Below are positions 17,934 through 26,606 of a stretch of 64,000 bases of DNA, one piece after another. The position numbers and the translations under genes are program-made. The notes beneath the pieces are model-generated. The model had not been told where the DNA came from, did not search any database, and was given only the letters and a program-made list of their open reading frames with translations. Each line of letters opens with the position of its first letter. Position 1 is the stretch's first letter. Source of the DNA: an uncultured Lentisphaerota bacterium (GTDB lineage Bacteria; Verrucomicrobiota; Kiritimatiellia; CAIQIC01); assembly GCA_903889245.1 (NCBI GenBank), contig CAISWQ010000018.1, positions 62,001-126,000 on the forward strand, given 5' to 3'.

Positions 17934-18320
17934 TCAATCTACGTTGAAGTCATCCCCAGGAATGTCATGCAGAATTTGAAATCCATCCGGCCGTAGCTTT
18001 TCTTCGAGGAATTGGCCAACCGCTTCCTCACCAATCTGACCTGCTCGGAGAGTACGCAATTCACTTCGCACATTCCGAAATTTGATGGCAGCGACTGGTA
18101 GAACTACAAGCGCCGCCAACGTGATGATTACAGGCAACAGCAAGCTGTGAACGAAATAGAGGCCCCAAGCTTCCAGAGCGATACACACAAGGACAGTGCC
18201 TGTTAGAAACCAAGGCAGGAATTCATCCTCGACGATATTCAAGGATTTTTCTCGGAGTGACTGACCAGGTTGCCGGACTGGCAAGTTCTTGATCGGACTC
18301 TTAGTTTCGCGCTTTTTCAT
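17934..18320 (-). pseudogene. Truncated NERD-domain membrane protein
   Basis: The visible 128 aa comprise a basic N-terminus, two adjacent membrane segments (FLTGTVLVCIALEAWGLYF; LLLPVIITLAALVVLPVAA), and the start of a NERD (nuclease-related) domain, GQIGEEAVGQFLEEKL...ILHDIPGDDFNVD. NERD domains continue with His after N(I/V)D and then a core with GPxGIFVIExK; here a stop codon replaces that His, next to the IS3 remnant. The gene is therefore cut at its 3' end. Its G+C content is visibly lower than that of its neighbours, which suggests acquired DNA. Start taken at ATG 18320; 18359 would overlap argH. Confidence 0.7.
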
Positions 18321-18343
18321 CAAGTTTCTGTGGCCTGGGAATA

Positions 18344-19732
18344 TCACCCCACCGGCCATTGCGTGCCAAGCAGGTCGGCGAGCGCGGCGTGGAACTCGGC
18401 GCGTTCGTCGGTGACGAGGTCGGCGACGGCGGCGATGCGGGCGGCGGTGGCGGCAAAGTCGAGGCCGGCGGGCGCACCGAGGTGCGTCTTCCGGGCGAGG
18501 GCCGCGGCGGGATCCATGTTCTGCAACTCGTCGAGATGTTCCTTGACGTGGTGATAGGCGTCGCGGAACGGCATACCGCCCGCCACCAGTTCAAGCGCGC
18601 GGTCGGTCGCAAACACCTCGGGCGAGAAACCTTCGCGCAGCGCCTCGCGGTTGACGCCCAGCCCGGTGATCAGCGGCGCGAGGATGCGCAGCGTGGCGCG
18701 GGTCATCGCCAGCCCTTCCATGAACGGCTCCTTGGCATCCTGCAGGTCGCGGTTATAACCGGAGGCGGCGGAGCGGACGATATCGAGCACCGCGGTCTGG
18801 CAGGCGGTGACGCGCGCGGCCCGCGAGCGGACGAGTTCGAGCACGTCGGGATTTTTCTTCTGCGGCATGATGCTGCTGCCGGTGCTGAAGGCCTCGGGCA
18901 GCACGAAGTAACCGAACTCCGGCATGGTGAAGAGGACCAGGTCCTGCGCGAGCCGCGACACCGTCAGCATCACCTGCGTCAACGCGCCGAGGATCACGCT
19001 CTCGAGCTTGCCGCGGCTGTTGATGGCGTGCAGGACGTTGCCGACCGGCCGGCTGAAGCCGAGCAGGTCGGAGACAAGCTGGCGGTCAATCGGCAGCGGC
19101 ACGCCGTAGCTGGCGGCGGCGCCGAGCGGGCACTGGTCGTTGAGGTGGAAGGCGGCGAGCACCAGCGCGGCATCGTCGAGCAACGATTCGGCATAGGCGT
19201 TGGCCCAAAGCCCGACGCTGCTGGGCATCGCGGGTTGCAGATGCGTACGGCCGACCATCGGCACCGCCGCATGGCTGCGCGCGAAGTCATTGAGCGCATC
19301 GGCGAGCGCGGCGAGTTCGCCGAGGACGCCGAGCAGCTCTTCCTTCGCGAACAGCCGCAGGTCCACCGCCACCTGGTCGTTGCGGCTGCGGCAGGTATGG
19401 ACCTTCTTGCCGAGGTCGCCGAGTTTGGCGGTCAGGTTGCGCTCGACCGCGAGATGGACATCCTGGTCCGCCAGCGTGATGGCAAAGTTCCCGGCCTTGG
19501 CGCGGCGCACAAGGGCGACGAGTGCGGCGATCACCTTGTGCGCCTCGGCGGGGGAGAGTACGCGGCATTCCTTCGGCATCCGCGCGAGCATCGTCACGTG
19601 CGCCGCCGTGCCGACGCAGTCGGCCTCGAGCAGGGCGCGATCGAGTTCCACGTCGCGACCCGCGGTATAGGCGAGTACCCCGGCATCCACGACGCCGACG
19701 GTGGTTTTTCGCTTTGAATTTTGACTGGTCAT
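18344..19732 (-). CDS. argH: Argininosuccinate lyase
   Basis: Last enzyme of arginine synthesis: splits argininosuccinate to arginine and fumarate. The fumarase-superfamily signature SSIMPQKKNPD with the catalytic loop serine is intact, as are TCRSRNDQVA near the N-terminus and GRTHLQPAMP with the proton-shuttle His. At 462 aa it has standard length. ATG 19732 follows GAGGG and is preceded by a good promoter. No other arg gene is nearby. Confidence 0.95.
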   Translation of the reverse strand: MTSQNSKRKTTVGVVDAGVLAYTAGRDVELDRALLEADCVGTAAHVTMLARMPKECRVLSPAEAHKVIAALVALVRRAKAGNFAITLADQDVHLAVERNLTAKLGDLGKKVHTCRSRNDQVAVDLRLFAKEELLGVLGELAALADALNDFARSHAAVPMVGRTHLQPAMPSSVGLWANAYAESLLDDAALVLAAFHLNDQCPLGAAASYGVPLPIDRQLVSDLLGFSRPVGNVLHAINSRGKLESVILGALTQVMLTVSRLAQDLVLFTMPEFGYFVLPEAFSTGSSIMPQKKNPDVLELVRSRAARVTACQTAVLDIVRSAASGYNRDLQDAKEPFMEGLAMTRATLRILAPLITGLGVNREALREGFSPEVFATDRALELVAGGMPFRDAYHHVKEHLDELQNMDPAAALARKTHLGAPAGLDFAATAARIAAVADLVTDERAEFHAALADLLGTQWPVG

Positions 19733-19761
19733 GATGAAGCCCTCGCGCTGTTTGCGGCCAG

Positions 19762-19789
19762 AGCCTAGGCCAAAGCCCGATGGAGTCAA
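19762..19789 (-). promoter_or_regulatory. Promoter of argH
   Basis: Minus-strand TTGACT and TAGGCT are 16 bases apart, about 30 bases before the start codon. No ARG-box palindrome is evident. Confidence 0.6.
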
Positions 19790-19810
19790 GCGCGGAGGGT
19801 GGCGCGTGCT

Positions 19811-20287
19811 TCAGAGCTGCTTGCAGACCAGCGCCGCGTAGGACCGGAACCCCATCTTGCGCCAGAAGGCGGTGGAAATCTCATTGGTGGTGGCCACCCG
19901 CGTTTCCATTCGCCGCACCCCGCGCGCCTTGAACCACGCCTGTGCCGCCGCAAACAGTTTTTCGCCGACCCCGCGCCGCCGGTGGCTGGCCGTCACCGCG
20001 AGATCATAGATGTCGCCATAGATGCGGTGGGCAAAGACTGGCGGCAATTGCGCCACCATCGCCAGGCAATAGCCGACAATCAAATTGCGATAGACCGCGA
20101 CCAGCACGCAGGCATTGGGCAAGGCCATCTGGCTGGTGAGGAATTCCCGGAAGCGTGCCGCGCCGTCGGCGGCGCGGGTATAGTGCGCGTCGCGCTGGCG
20201 GTGGAAATCCATCAACTCCTGCCACAGCACCACGATGGCCGGGATGTCGCCTGGCGTCGCCCTCCGGATGATGACTCCGCTACTCAC
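19811..20287 (-). CDS. GNAT-family N-acetyltransferase
   Basis: Acetyl-CoA-dependent transferase fold. The acetyl-CoA pyrophosphate loop is seen in DLAVTASHRRRGVGEKLF (RRRGVG pattern), followed by the C-terminal motif STAFWRKMGFRSY. At 158 aa it is a single-domain GNAT. I start it at GTG 20287 (VSSGVIIRRATPGD), which follows GAGGTAGGG at somewhat long spacing; the frame is open upstream, but that part reads through the palindrome array and the divergent AsmA-like gene. Substrate unknown. Confidence 0.8.
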   Translation of the reverse strand: MSSGVIIRRATPGDIPAIVVLWQELMDFHRQRDAHYTRAADGAARFREFLTSQMALPNACVLVAVYRNLIVGYCLAMVAQLPPVFAHRIYGDIYDLAVTASHRRRGVGEKLFAAAQAWFKARGVRRMETRVATTNEISTAFWRKMGFRSYAALVCKQL

Positions 20288-20354
20288 GTCCCGACGTTGC
20301 CCTACCTCGCCCGTGCCGGTCAAGCTGGAATCTAGTGTGCAGCTGCGGTTCCTC

Positions 20355-20404
20355 TTTTCCAATCCTTGGGAAAAACGCCGCGCGGGTTTCCAATCCTTGG
20401 AAAA
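20355..20404. repeat. Palindrome array, 2 copies, between GNAT and AsmA-like genes
   Basis: Copies at 20355-20375 and 20387-20404 (TTTCCAATCCTTGGAAAA), centres about 30 bp apart, in a divergent intergenic region. The right arm of the second copy forms a -35 box. Confidence 0.9.
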
Positions 20405-20425
20405 GCGCGGGCGGCGCGGTAGAGT
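20397..20425 (+). promoter_or_regulatory. Promoter of the AsmA-like gene built on a palindrome arm
   Basis: TTGGAA (palindrome arm), 17 bases, TAGAGT. A GAGGAG ribosome site and ATG 20450 follow. Confidence 0.45.
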
Positions 20426-20449
20426 GCGCGCGCTTTTGAGGAGACACAC

Positions 20450-21241
20450 ATGAACAAGACTCTGCGGCGGATTCTGCTGGGCCTCGGCGCGGTGGTGCTG
20501 GTGCTGGTGTTGGTCGTGGTCGGCCTGGTGCTGGCGCGCGACAGCATCGCCAGGAACATCATCACCAAGGCGGTCGCAAAGACCGGATTCGGGCTGGAAT
20601 TGAAGAACCTGCATATCGCGCTCGCGCCGCCGGGCCTCGAGGTCGAGGGGCTCAAGCTGACCAACCCGCCGGACTTCCCCGAGGCGGGCGCGCTGGAGAT
20701 CAACAAGCTGAAGCTCTCCTATGACCGCAAGCTCTCGACGAAGGAGGAAGTGCGGCTGCCGGAGGTGACGTTCGATCTGCCGAGCCTGGTCATTGTCCGC
20801 AAAGCCGATGGCGAGGTGAACTTCCAGCGCTTCGCCAAGCAGGGCAAGGGGGAGAAACCCGCCGCCACCGGGACGCCCGAACCGCAGCCGGCCCCGCCGC
20901 CAGCGGAGCCGAAGGCGAAGAAGCCGGCGCAGAAAGTCCGCATTGATAACCTGAACATCCGGCTGGGCACGGTCTGCATCCGCACCTATGTGCAGGGCGA
21001 GAAGGAGCCGCGCGAGCAGAAACTTGCCATGAACGTGGACAAGAAATTCACGAACGTCACCAACGACGACTTCAAAAAGATCGGAACGCAACTGATGATG
21101 GAGGTGCTGTTCAAGAGCTCGCCCGAGCAACTGCTTGACCTCGGCAAGGAGGCCGCCGCGAAGAGCGGAGTGGATTTGAAGGAAGCCGGCTCGAAACTCA
21201 AGGGCCTGCTCAACAGCCTCAAGCAACAGGCCCAGCCATGA
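20450..21241 (+). CDS. AsmA-like membrane-anchored periplasmic protein
   Basis: A strongly hydrophobic N-terminal segment (residues 9-29, Val/Leu-rich) is followed by the pattern typical of AsmA/DUF748-like envelope proteins: KAVAKTGFGLELKNLHIALAP, then LEVEGLKLTNPPDFPEAGAL and a second beta repeat. A Pro/Lys/Glu linker (about residues 142-165) splits it. AsmA-like proteins act in envelope lipid homeostasis or transport; at 263 aa this is a short member. Its stop overlaps the start of the giant secreted protein gene (ATGA at 21238), so they are coupled. GAGGAG precedes the start. Confidence 0.6.
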   Translation: MNKTLRRILLGLGAVVLVLVLVVVGLVLARDSIARNIITKAVAKTGFGLELKNLHIALAPPGLEVEGLKLTNPPDFPEAGALEINKLKLSYDRKLSTKEEVRLPEVTFDLPSLVIVRKADGEVNFQRFAKQGKGEKPAATGTPEPQPAPPPAEPKAKKPAQKVRIDNLNIRLGTVCIRTYVQGEKEPREQKLAMNVDKKFTNVTNDDFKKIGTQLMMEVLFKSSPEQLLDLGKEAAAKSGVDLKEAGSKLKGLLNSLKQQAQP

Positions 21242-24200
21242 AGCGCCACCTGCTCATCGTCCCGGCGGTGATTGTTCTCGGCACGCTGGCCGCCCGCGCC
21301 TTCACGCCGCCGGTGGATCGCTGCGGCCCGCTGACGGTCGCCATCGCCGACCCCGGCGAAATCCAGGCCCTGGAAAAAGCCATTGCCGTGCCGGTGACGT
21401 TGAGCAACAGCTCGACGCAAACGCTCGCCGGCAAGCTGCGCCTCGCCGTCACCGACGACTGGCGCATCGAGGGCGCGGCCGTCCGCGCTTTCACCATCCC
21501 GGCCAACAGCAAAGTGAATGTGCCGGTCAGCGTGATCGCGGGGCGCAGCACCTATGCCGCGCTCTACCCGGTCCACGCCTACGCCGACTTCGCCACCAAC
21601 GGCCGGCCGGCGACCGCGCACGCGATTCTCATCGCCTCCGTCGCGCCGGCGGCGGTGGCCGCGCACAAGCTGCCGGCCTATCACAAGCAACTGGAGGCGC
21701 CCGCGCGCGGCGCGCTGCAACTCGACAAGCTGCACATGTTCAAGATCAGCGTGGCGCAGCATGGCCGCGAACCGGTGGTCCAGATGCAAAACTGGCGCGG
21801 GCACGATGAGGCGAGCGGCGGCTCGTTCGCGTTCACCGAGATCAACCGCGGCGATACGCGCCGCGCGATCAACGTGCATCCGCCCTACCGCGGCGGCTGG
21901 GGTCAGATGTGGGGCGACTGCCAGATGAAGCTGCCGGCCCGCGGCCCGCTCACGCTGACGTTCGCCACCGCCATCCGCGACGTGGACGCCAAGCGCGAGC
22001 CGCCGAGCGATGGCGTGCAGTTCGAGGTCAACCTCAAGACGGCCCACAGCACCACCAATCTGTTCTCGCGCTTCTCGAAGTCCACGCGGTGGGAGGAGGC
22101 CAGCGTGGACCTTTCCGCGTTCGCCGGCCGCGACGTCACGCTGCGGTTCGTCACCGATCCCGGCCCGGCGCACAACACGACGTGCGACAGTTCCTTCTGG
22201 AGCGTGCCGGTCCTGTTCTGCGGGCCGGTGCCCGTGGTCGAGGCCGACGCCGCTAAACAGGCGCGCCGCGCGCAGGCGGTCGCTGGCGCGCGCGCCGCCT
22301 TGGCCGGCAACGCGGCCGACTGGGCGTGGAAGCTGGAGAGCGAGGCCGGGACGCACGGCGCCGCCGTCGTGCCGGGACCGTTCGGCATCACCGATGCGTT
22401 CATCGCCATCAGCGACGGCCAGCGCGACCTCGTGTTCGAGGGCTTCAACGTGGCCATTGACCAGTTGCCGTTCGGCCCGCCGCAGCAGTCGGCGCTCTGT
22501 GACCAGGTTCGCGCCAAATTCCGCCGGGGCCGGCGCGGCGTGCTGGAGCACGACGCGTTCGTGCTGGGCAAGGCCGTCGGTGTGCGCACAGAAGTGTGGG
22601 CGGAGAAAGGCGCGCTGCGGTTCGCGTTCGCGATGCCGGACGCGGCGCGCGACGAGCGCGGCAGTCCGCGCTTCACGCTGCTCGCGCTGGGCCCGGCCTC
22701 GGAGCAGGCCAAGCGCGTCTATGCGGGCTTCGGCAATGTGCTCGAGGACCCCGGCCGTTTTGATCTGCACGCGAACGGTTTTCAACTGGCGACGCGGCAC
22801 GTCGGCCTCGACTTCACCAACGGCCTCTCGCTCGTGCAGGCGAGCGATGTCTTCCCCGATCTGCTCACCGTGAATCCCGAAAAACGGCTCTACCAGCTCC
22901 GCACGCACCACGATGCGACGCTCTCGCTGCTGCCCTCGGCGCGCGGCGCGTTCGCCGCCGCCCGCGCCTACCGCGCCATCGCCGGCTTCGAGCCCGGTCC
23001 CGGCGTGGCGAAAATCCTGGGCAAGATGTGCCTCGACCAGTGGGGCGGCGATTACGCCGCGGCGGCGCGCGGGCTCGACCGCGTCGCGCGCTATGGCGTG
23101 ACCGACGCCGTCTTCGTCAAGCACGTCTGGCAGCGCTGGGGCTATGACTACCGCCTGCCGGACATCTATCCGCCGAGCGGCAGCCAGGGCGACTTCATGG
23201 CGCTGGCCGAGGCGTGCCGGCGCAGCGGCATCCTCTTCGCGCCGCACGATAACTACATTGATTTCTATCCCGACGCCGAGGGCTATTCCTACGATCACAT
23301 CGTGTTCAATCCCGACGGCACGCCGCAGAAGGCCTGGTTCAACCACGGCCGCGACGCGTTGAGCTACCGCTGGCTGCCGAACGCGTTCTTCCCATTCCTC
23401 GAACGCAACCTGAAACTCGTGAAGAAGAACCTCCAACCGACCTCCTACTTCGTGGACGTCTTCAGCGCGATGGCGCCGATGGATTACTTCGACCGCGCCG
23501 GCCGCTTCCACACCAAGACCGAGTGCGCCGAACTCTGGGGCGCGTGCTTCGACAAAATCCGCAAGACGTTCGGCAGCCGCGCGCCGATGATCAGCGAGGC
23601 CGGCCACGACGCGCTGATCGGCCACCTCGACGCGGGCCAGAGCGACCACGCCGGCTGGATGCCCGCGGGCGAGCGCACGCCGTTCGGCTGGCACCTGCCC
23701 GCCGGCGACGCCGAGCGCGTGCCGTGGCACGATATGGCGAGCCACGGGTCCTTCGTCCTGCTCGCCGGCGGCCTCGGCCATCGCTACGCCGGCCGCGAGC
23801 ACGGCGCGCCCGCGGTCCACGGCTACGCCAGCGATGACTACCTGACCATGACCGTCCTCGGCGGCCGCAACCCGATGTGCGAGGGCCCGTTCTCGCGCAA
23901 CGCCGTGATGACCTACTGGCTGCTGCACGACCTCTGCGCCGAGCTCGCGCAGCGCGACCTGCTCACGCACGAGTTCGCCGCGAACATCCACCAGCAGCGC
24001 GTGCAGTTCAGCGACGGCGCGCAGGTCACCGTCAACCGCGGCGCGACTGATTGGCAGGTCGGGGGCGCGGTGCTGCCGCGCTACGGCTTCGTCGCGCGCG
24101 CGGGCAACGTGACCGCCGACATCACGCGGCGCGAGGGACAGGTGAGCGCGCTGGCGCGCAACGGCACGCTGCTGTTTGTGGACGCGCGGCCCCAGAGTCC

Positions 24201-24945
24201 GCAGGAGCGCGCCTATGTGCGCGTACAGGGCACGCGGTTCGAGGACCTCGGCGGCGGACGCGGCCGTTTGCACCTTGCGTGGGACGTGCTCCAGCCCGTG
24301 CCGGAGGCCTATCACCTCTTCATCCACTTCACCAATCCCGGGCAGAAACTGCACGAGGGGATCGTCACGCAGGGCGGGAGCAAGATTGCCGCCGCGCAGT
24401 GGCGGCAGCCGGGCGCGTTCACCAGCACGGTCGAGTTCGTGATGCCCACGGACGTGAAGCTGCCCGAAGGACTCGGCGTCCGCATCGGCTTCTATGCGCC
24501 CAAGCTGCAGGGCGGCCGCCTGCGCATGGCCGGCAATGCCGACGCCGGCCAGCGCGTCCGCTGCGGCTCGATCCGCCAGGCCAAGGATGGCGCGCTGACC
24601 TGGAGCGCTGATCCCGCCGATGAAGATGTCGCGCTGCTGGAGAGCCGGCTCAACCTGACCGGCAAGCTCGTGGACTTCGGGCCCGTCCGCACCGCCGGCG
24701 CCTTCCGGCTCGATACCGGCAAGGCCGGCGAGTGGCTGCTGACGCCGCTGCCGGATGCGCTGCCGTTCGCGGTGGAACTCAAGCTCGACCAACTCGGCGC
24801 CGCCGGCGCGAAGGTGGCGCGCGTGACGAGCGTGGACGAGGACGGCAAGGAACTCGCCGCCCTCACCTGCACACAGACCGGTGACCGCGCCAGCTTCCAG
24901 ACCGCGACCGGCGCCTTCGCCTATCGCATCAAGCTGGACCGCTAA
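21238..24945 (+). CDS. Very large secreted glycosidase-like protein
   Basis: 1235 aa with a signal peptide (cleavage near ARAF). The N-terminal 280 residues look like beta-sandwich modules (one near HSTTNLFSRFSKSTRWEEASVDL resembles a carbohydrate-binding jelly roll). The centre (about residues 600-860) looks like a TIM barrel: MCLDQWGGDYAAAARGL, FAPHDNYIDFYPDAEGYSYD, then TSYFVDVFSAMAPMDYFD and MISEAGHDALIGHLDAGQSD. The Asp in YFVDVF and the Glu in SEAGHD sit where nucleophile and acid lie in some alpha-retaining hydrolases, so a GH101/GH129-like (mucin-type glycan) or DUF5696-like activity is a guess. The C-terminus is again beta-rich. It is translationally coupled to the AsmA-like gene. 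Confidence 0.5.
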   Translation: MKRHLLIVPAVIVLGTLAARAFTPPVDRCGPLTVAIADPGEIQALEKAIAVPVTLSNSSTQTLAGKLRLAVTDDWRIEGAAVRAFTIPANSKVNVPVSVIAGRSTYAALYPVHAYADFATNGRPATAHAILIASVAPAAVAAHKLPAYHKQLEAPARGALQLDKLHMFKISVAQHGREPVVQMQNWRGHDEASGGSFAFTEINRGDTRRAINVHPPYRGGWGQMWGDCQMKLPARGPLTLTFATAIRDVDAKREPPSDGVQFEVNLKTAHSTTNLFSRFSKSTRWEEASVDLSAFAGRDVTLRFVTDPGPAHNTTCDSSFWSVPVLFCGPVPVVEADAAKQARRAQAVAGARAALAGNAADWAWKLESEAGTHGAAVVPGPFGITDAFIAISDGQRDLVFEGFNVAIDQLPFGPPQQSALCDQVRAKFRRGRRGVLEHDAFVLGKAVGVRTEVWAEKGALRFAFAMPDAARDERGSPRFTLLALGPASEQAKRVYAGFGNVLEDPGRFDLHANGFQLATRHVGLDFTNGLSLVQASDVFPDLLTVNPEKRLYQLRTHHDATLSLLPSARGAFAAARAYRAIAGFEPGPGVAKILGKMCLDQWGGDYAAAARGLDRVARYGVTDAVFVKHVWQRWGYDYRLPDIYPPSGSQGDFMALAEACRRSGILFAPHDNYIDFYPDAEGYSYDHIVFNPDGTPQKAWFNHGRDALSYRWLPNAFFPFLERNLKLVKKNLQPTSYFVDVFSAMAPMDYFDRAGRFHTKTECAELWGACFDKIRKTFGSRAPMISEAGHDALIGHLDAGQSDHAGWMPAGERTPFGWHLPAGDAERVPWHDMASHGSFVLLAGGLGHRYAGREHGAPAVHGYASDDYLTMTVLGGRNPMCEGPFSRNAVMTYWLLHDLCAELAQRDLLTHEFAANIHQQRVQFSDGAQVTVNRGATDWQVGGAVLPRYGFVARAGNVTADITRREGQVSALARNGTLLFVDARPQSPQERAYVRVQGTRFEDLGGGRGRLHLAWDVLQPVPEAYHLFIHFTNPGQKLHEGIVTQGGSKIAAAQWRQPGAFTSTVEFVMPTDVKLPEGLGVRIGFYAPKLQGGRLRMAGNADAGQRVRCGSIRQAKDGALTWSADPADEDVALLESRLNLTGKLVDFGPVRTAGAFRLDTGKAGEWLLTPLPDALPFAVELKLDQLGAAGAKVARVTSVDEDGKELAALTCTQTGDRASFQTATGAFAYRIKLDR

Positions 24946-24974
24946 ACGAGCGCGGGTTGAAAAAATCACGGGGA

Positions 24975-25020
24975 TTTTTCCAGGCCTTGGGAATCTCCGG
25001 TTTTCCCCGCCATTGGAAAA
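24975..25020. repeat. Palindrome array, 2 copies, upstream of the aldolase gene
   Basis: Copies at 24975-24993 and 25001-25020, centres about 27 bp apart, the tightest pair in the window. The right arm of the second copy forms a -35 box. Confidence 0.88.
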
Positions 25021-25041
25021 CCTGTGTGGTTGTGTTACAAC
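25013..25041 (+). promoter_or_regulatory. Promoter of the aldolase gene built on a palindrome arm
   Basis: TTGGAA (palindrome arm), 17 bases, TACAAC; a GCGAGG ribosome site and ATG 25067 follow. Confidence 0.45.
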
Positions 25042-25066
25042 GCCGCGGCATTTTTGCGAGGCACAC

Positions 25067-26143
25067 ATGAATAGAACCGAACTGCTCAAGACCATCACCG
25101 ATCTTTCACATGAATTCGGCACCACCGAGTATGTCCGGGGCGGCGGTGGCAATACGTCATGCAAGACCGCCGACACGCTGTGGGTGAAACCCTCGGGCAC
25201 AACGCTCGCCGGCCTGCAGCCGGAAACGTTCGTGGCGATGGACCGCGCCGCGCTGCAAAAACTGTACACGCTTGCCATCCCCACGGAAGCCGCTGCACGC
25301 GAAGAGCAGGTGAAGGAGGTGATGGCCGCGGCGGTCAAGCCCGGACAAAATGCGCGTCCCTCGGTCGAGGCGCCGTTGCACGATGTCTTGCACGGGACTT
25401 TCGTGGTGCATGTGCATCCGGCGGAAGTCAACGGTCTGACCTGTGCGCGCGATGGCCGGGCCGCCTGCCTCAAGCTGTTCCCGGAGGCCCTCTGGATTCC
25501 CTACATTGATCCCGGTTATACGCTTTGCATGGACGTGCGCCGCCGCGTGCTCGATTTCACCGCGCAACATGGCCAGCCACCGTCCCTGCTGATTCTGGAG
25601 AACCACGGCATCTTTGTCACCGCCGACACGCCCGCGGAAATCCGCTTGATCTACCGTCGCGTGATGGACGAGGTGCGCAACGAATATGCCGCGGCGGGCA
25701 TCGCCACGGTGTTGCCGGTGGCGCCGCCAGCGTTGCCGGACGTGGTCGCGCGCGTTGCCGATGAACTGCGCGACGCATTGAGCAGCCACGCGACGGGCAT
25801 CGCCTATTCCGGCCGGTTCGCGGTGGTCAACGGCCCGCTCTCGCCTGACCACATTGTCTATGCCAAGAGCTTTCCCTTCGTCGGCGAACCGACGCGTCCC
25901 AACATCGAGGCTTTTCGCCAGAAACATGGTTACGCCCCGATGATTGTCGTCACGCCGATCGGCGTGTTCGGGGTGGGCGCGAGCCAGAAGAAAGCGGCAC
26001 TCGCGCTGGAATTGGCGCAGGACGCCGCGCTGGTCGTGCAACTCACGGCCGCGTTTGGCGGTGTGCAGTTCATGGCCGACCGCGCCCGCGAGTTCATCGA
26101 GCATTGGGAAGTGGAATCCTATCGCGCCAAGCAGATGGCTTAA
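25067..26143 (+). CDS. Class II aldolase (rhamnulose/fuculose-phosphate aldolase-like)
   Basis: Zinc-dependent class II aldolase/adducin fold. Visible motifs are the phosphate-binding GGGGNTSCKTADTLWVKPSGT at the N-terminus, the metal ligands in FVVHVHPAEVNGL (HxH) and the further His in LILENHGIFVTA. At 358 aa it is longer than the single-domain L-fuculose-phosphate aldolase (about 215 aa) and resembles the aldolase half of bifunctional rhamnulose-1-phosphate aldolase/dehydrogenases, without the dehydrogenase. This suggests deoxy-sugar breakdown, possibly downstream of the secreted glycosidase-like protein; that link is inference. Note that the first motif spans residues in the order GGGGNTS...KPSGT. 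ATG 25067 follows GCGAGG. Confidence 0.8.
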   Translation: MNRTELLKTITDLSHEFGTTEYVRGGGGNTSCKTADTLWVKPSGTTLAGLQPETFVAMDRAALQKLYTLAIPTEAAAREEQVKEVMAAAVKPGQNARPSVEAPLHDVLHGTFVVHVHPAEVNGLTCARDGRAACLKLFPEALWIPYIDPGYTLCMDVRRRVLDFTAQHGQPPSLLILENHGIFVTADTPAEIRLIYRRVMDEVRNEYAAAGIATVLPVAPPALPDVVARVADELRDALSSHATGIAYSGRFAVVNGPLSPDHIVYAKSFPFVGEPTRPNIEAFRQKHGYAPMIVVTPIGVFGVGASQKKAALALELAQDAALVVQLTAAFGGVQFMADRAREFIEHWEVESYRAKQMA

Positions 26144-26161
26144 GACAGGATTTGCGCTGCC

Positions 26162-26575
26162 GTGTCCATGCCGATCATCGCCTTTTTTTCGCTGCCGGGT
26201 TTCCTGGTTGTGCTGGGCCTGTTGCTTTTCCTGCTGCCCTCTTCCGTCGTGAAACGCGGTCTGGGCGGTTTGGCCAACCGGCTGGGGCGCGTCGTTGGCA
26301 ACCTCGCCGGCGGGCGGGAGCATGCGCGGTCATGGCGTCAGCGACCACGTGAGTTGGCGATGCTGGCCATGGAAGAGGAAGAGGCTCGGCGAATTTTGGG
26401 ACTGCCCGGAGCCATCACGCCGGAGGAACTCAAACGCCGCTGGCGCGAACTCTCCAGGCAATATCATCCCGACCAGGTGCATCACCTCGGCCCCAAACTC
26501 AAAGCCGTGGCCGAACGGGAGATGAAGGCAATCAACGCCGCCTACGATTATCTGCGCAAAAAATATGGCGCGTGA
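26162..26575 (+). CDS. Small membrane-anchored J-domain protein
   Basis: 137 aa. One N-terminal membrane segment (IIAFFSLPGFLVVLGLLLFLL), a basic linker, and a C-terminal J-domain (residues about 75-135) with the HPD motif in RQYHPDQVHHLG and the closing INAAYDYLRKKY. The arrangement resembles a mini-DjlA: a DnaK partner tethered at the membrane. The start may be GTG 26162 or ATG 26168. It follows the aldolase gene by 18 bases. Confidence 0.75.
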   Translation: MSMPIIAFFSLPGFLVVLGLLLFLLPSSVVKRGLGGLANRLGRVVGNLAGGREHARSWRQRPRELAMLAMEEEEARRILGLPGAITPEELKRRWRELSRQYHPDQVHHLGPKLKAVAEREMKAINAAYDYLRKKYGA

Positions 26576-26606
26576 GCCGCGCTCAAGCTTGGGAAAAGCC
26601 CCGGCG

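Noticed and set aside
18359-19717. 452-codon plus-strand frame opposite argH
   Set aside because: argH has its full signature and a promoter; the opposite frame is Arg/His/Gly-rich shadow sequence.
20986-25473. Long open frame on the minus strand opposite the giant secreted protein
   Set aside because: It is Arg/His/Gly-rich with no recognisable domain and arises from high-GC codon bias opposite a gene with a signal peptide and folded-domain pattern.
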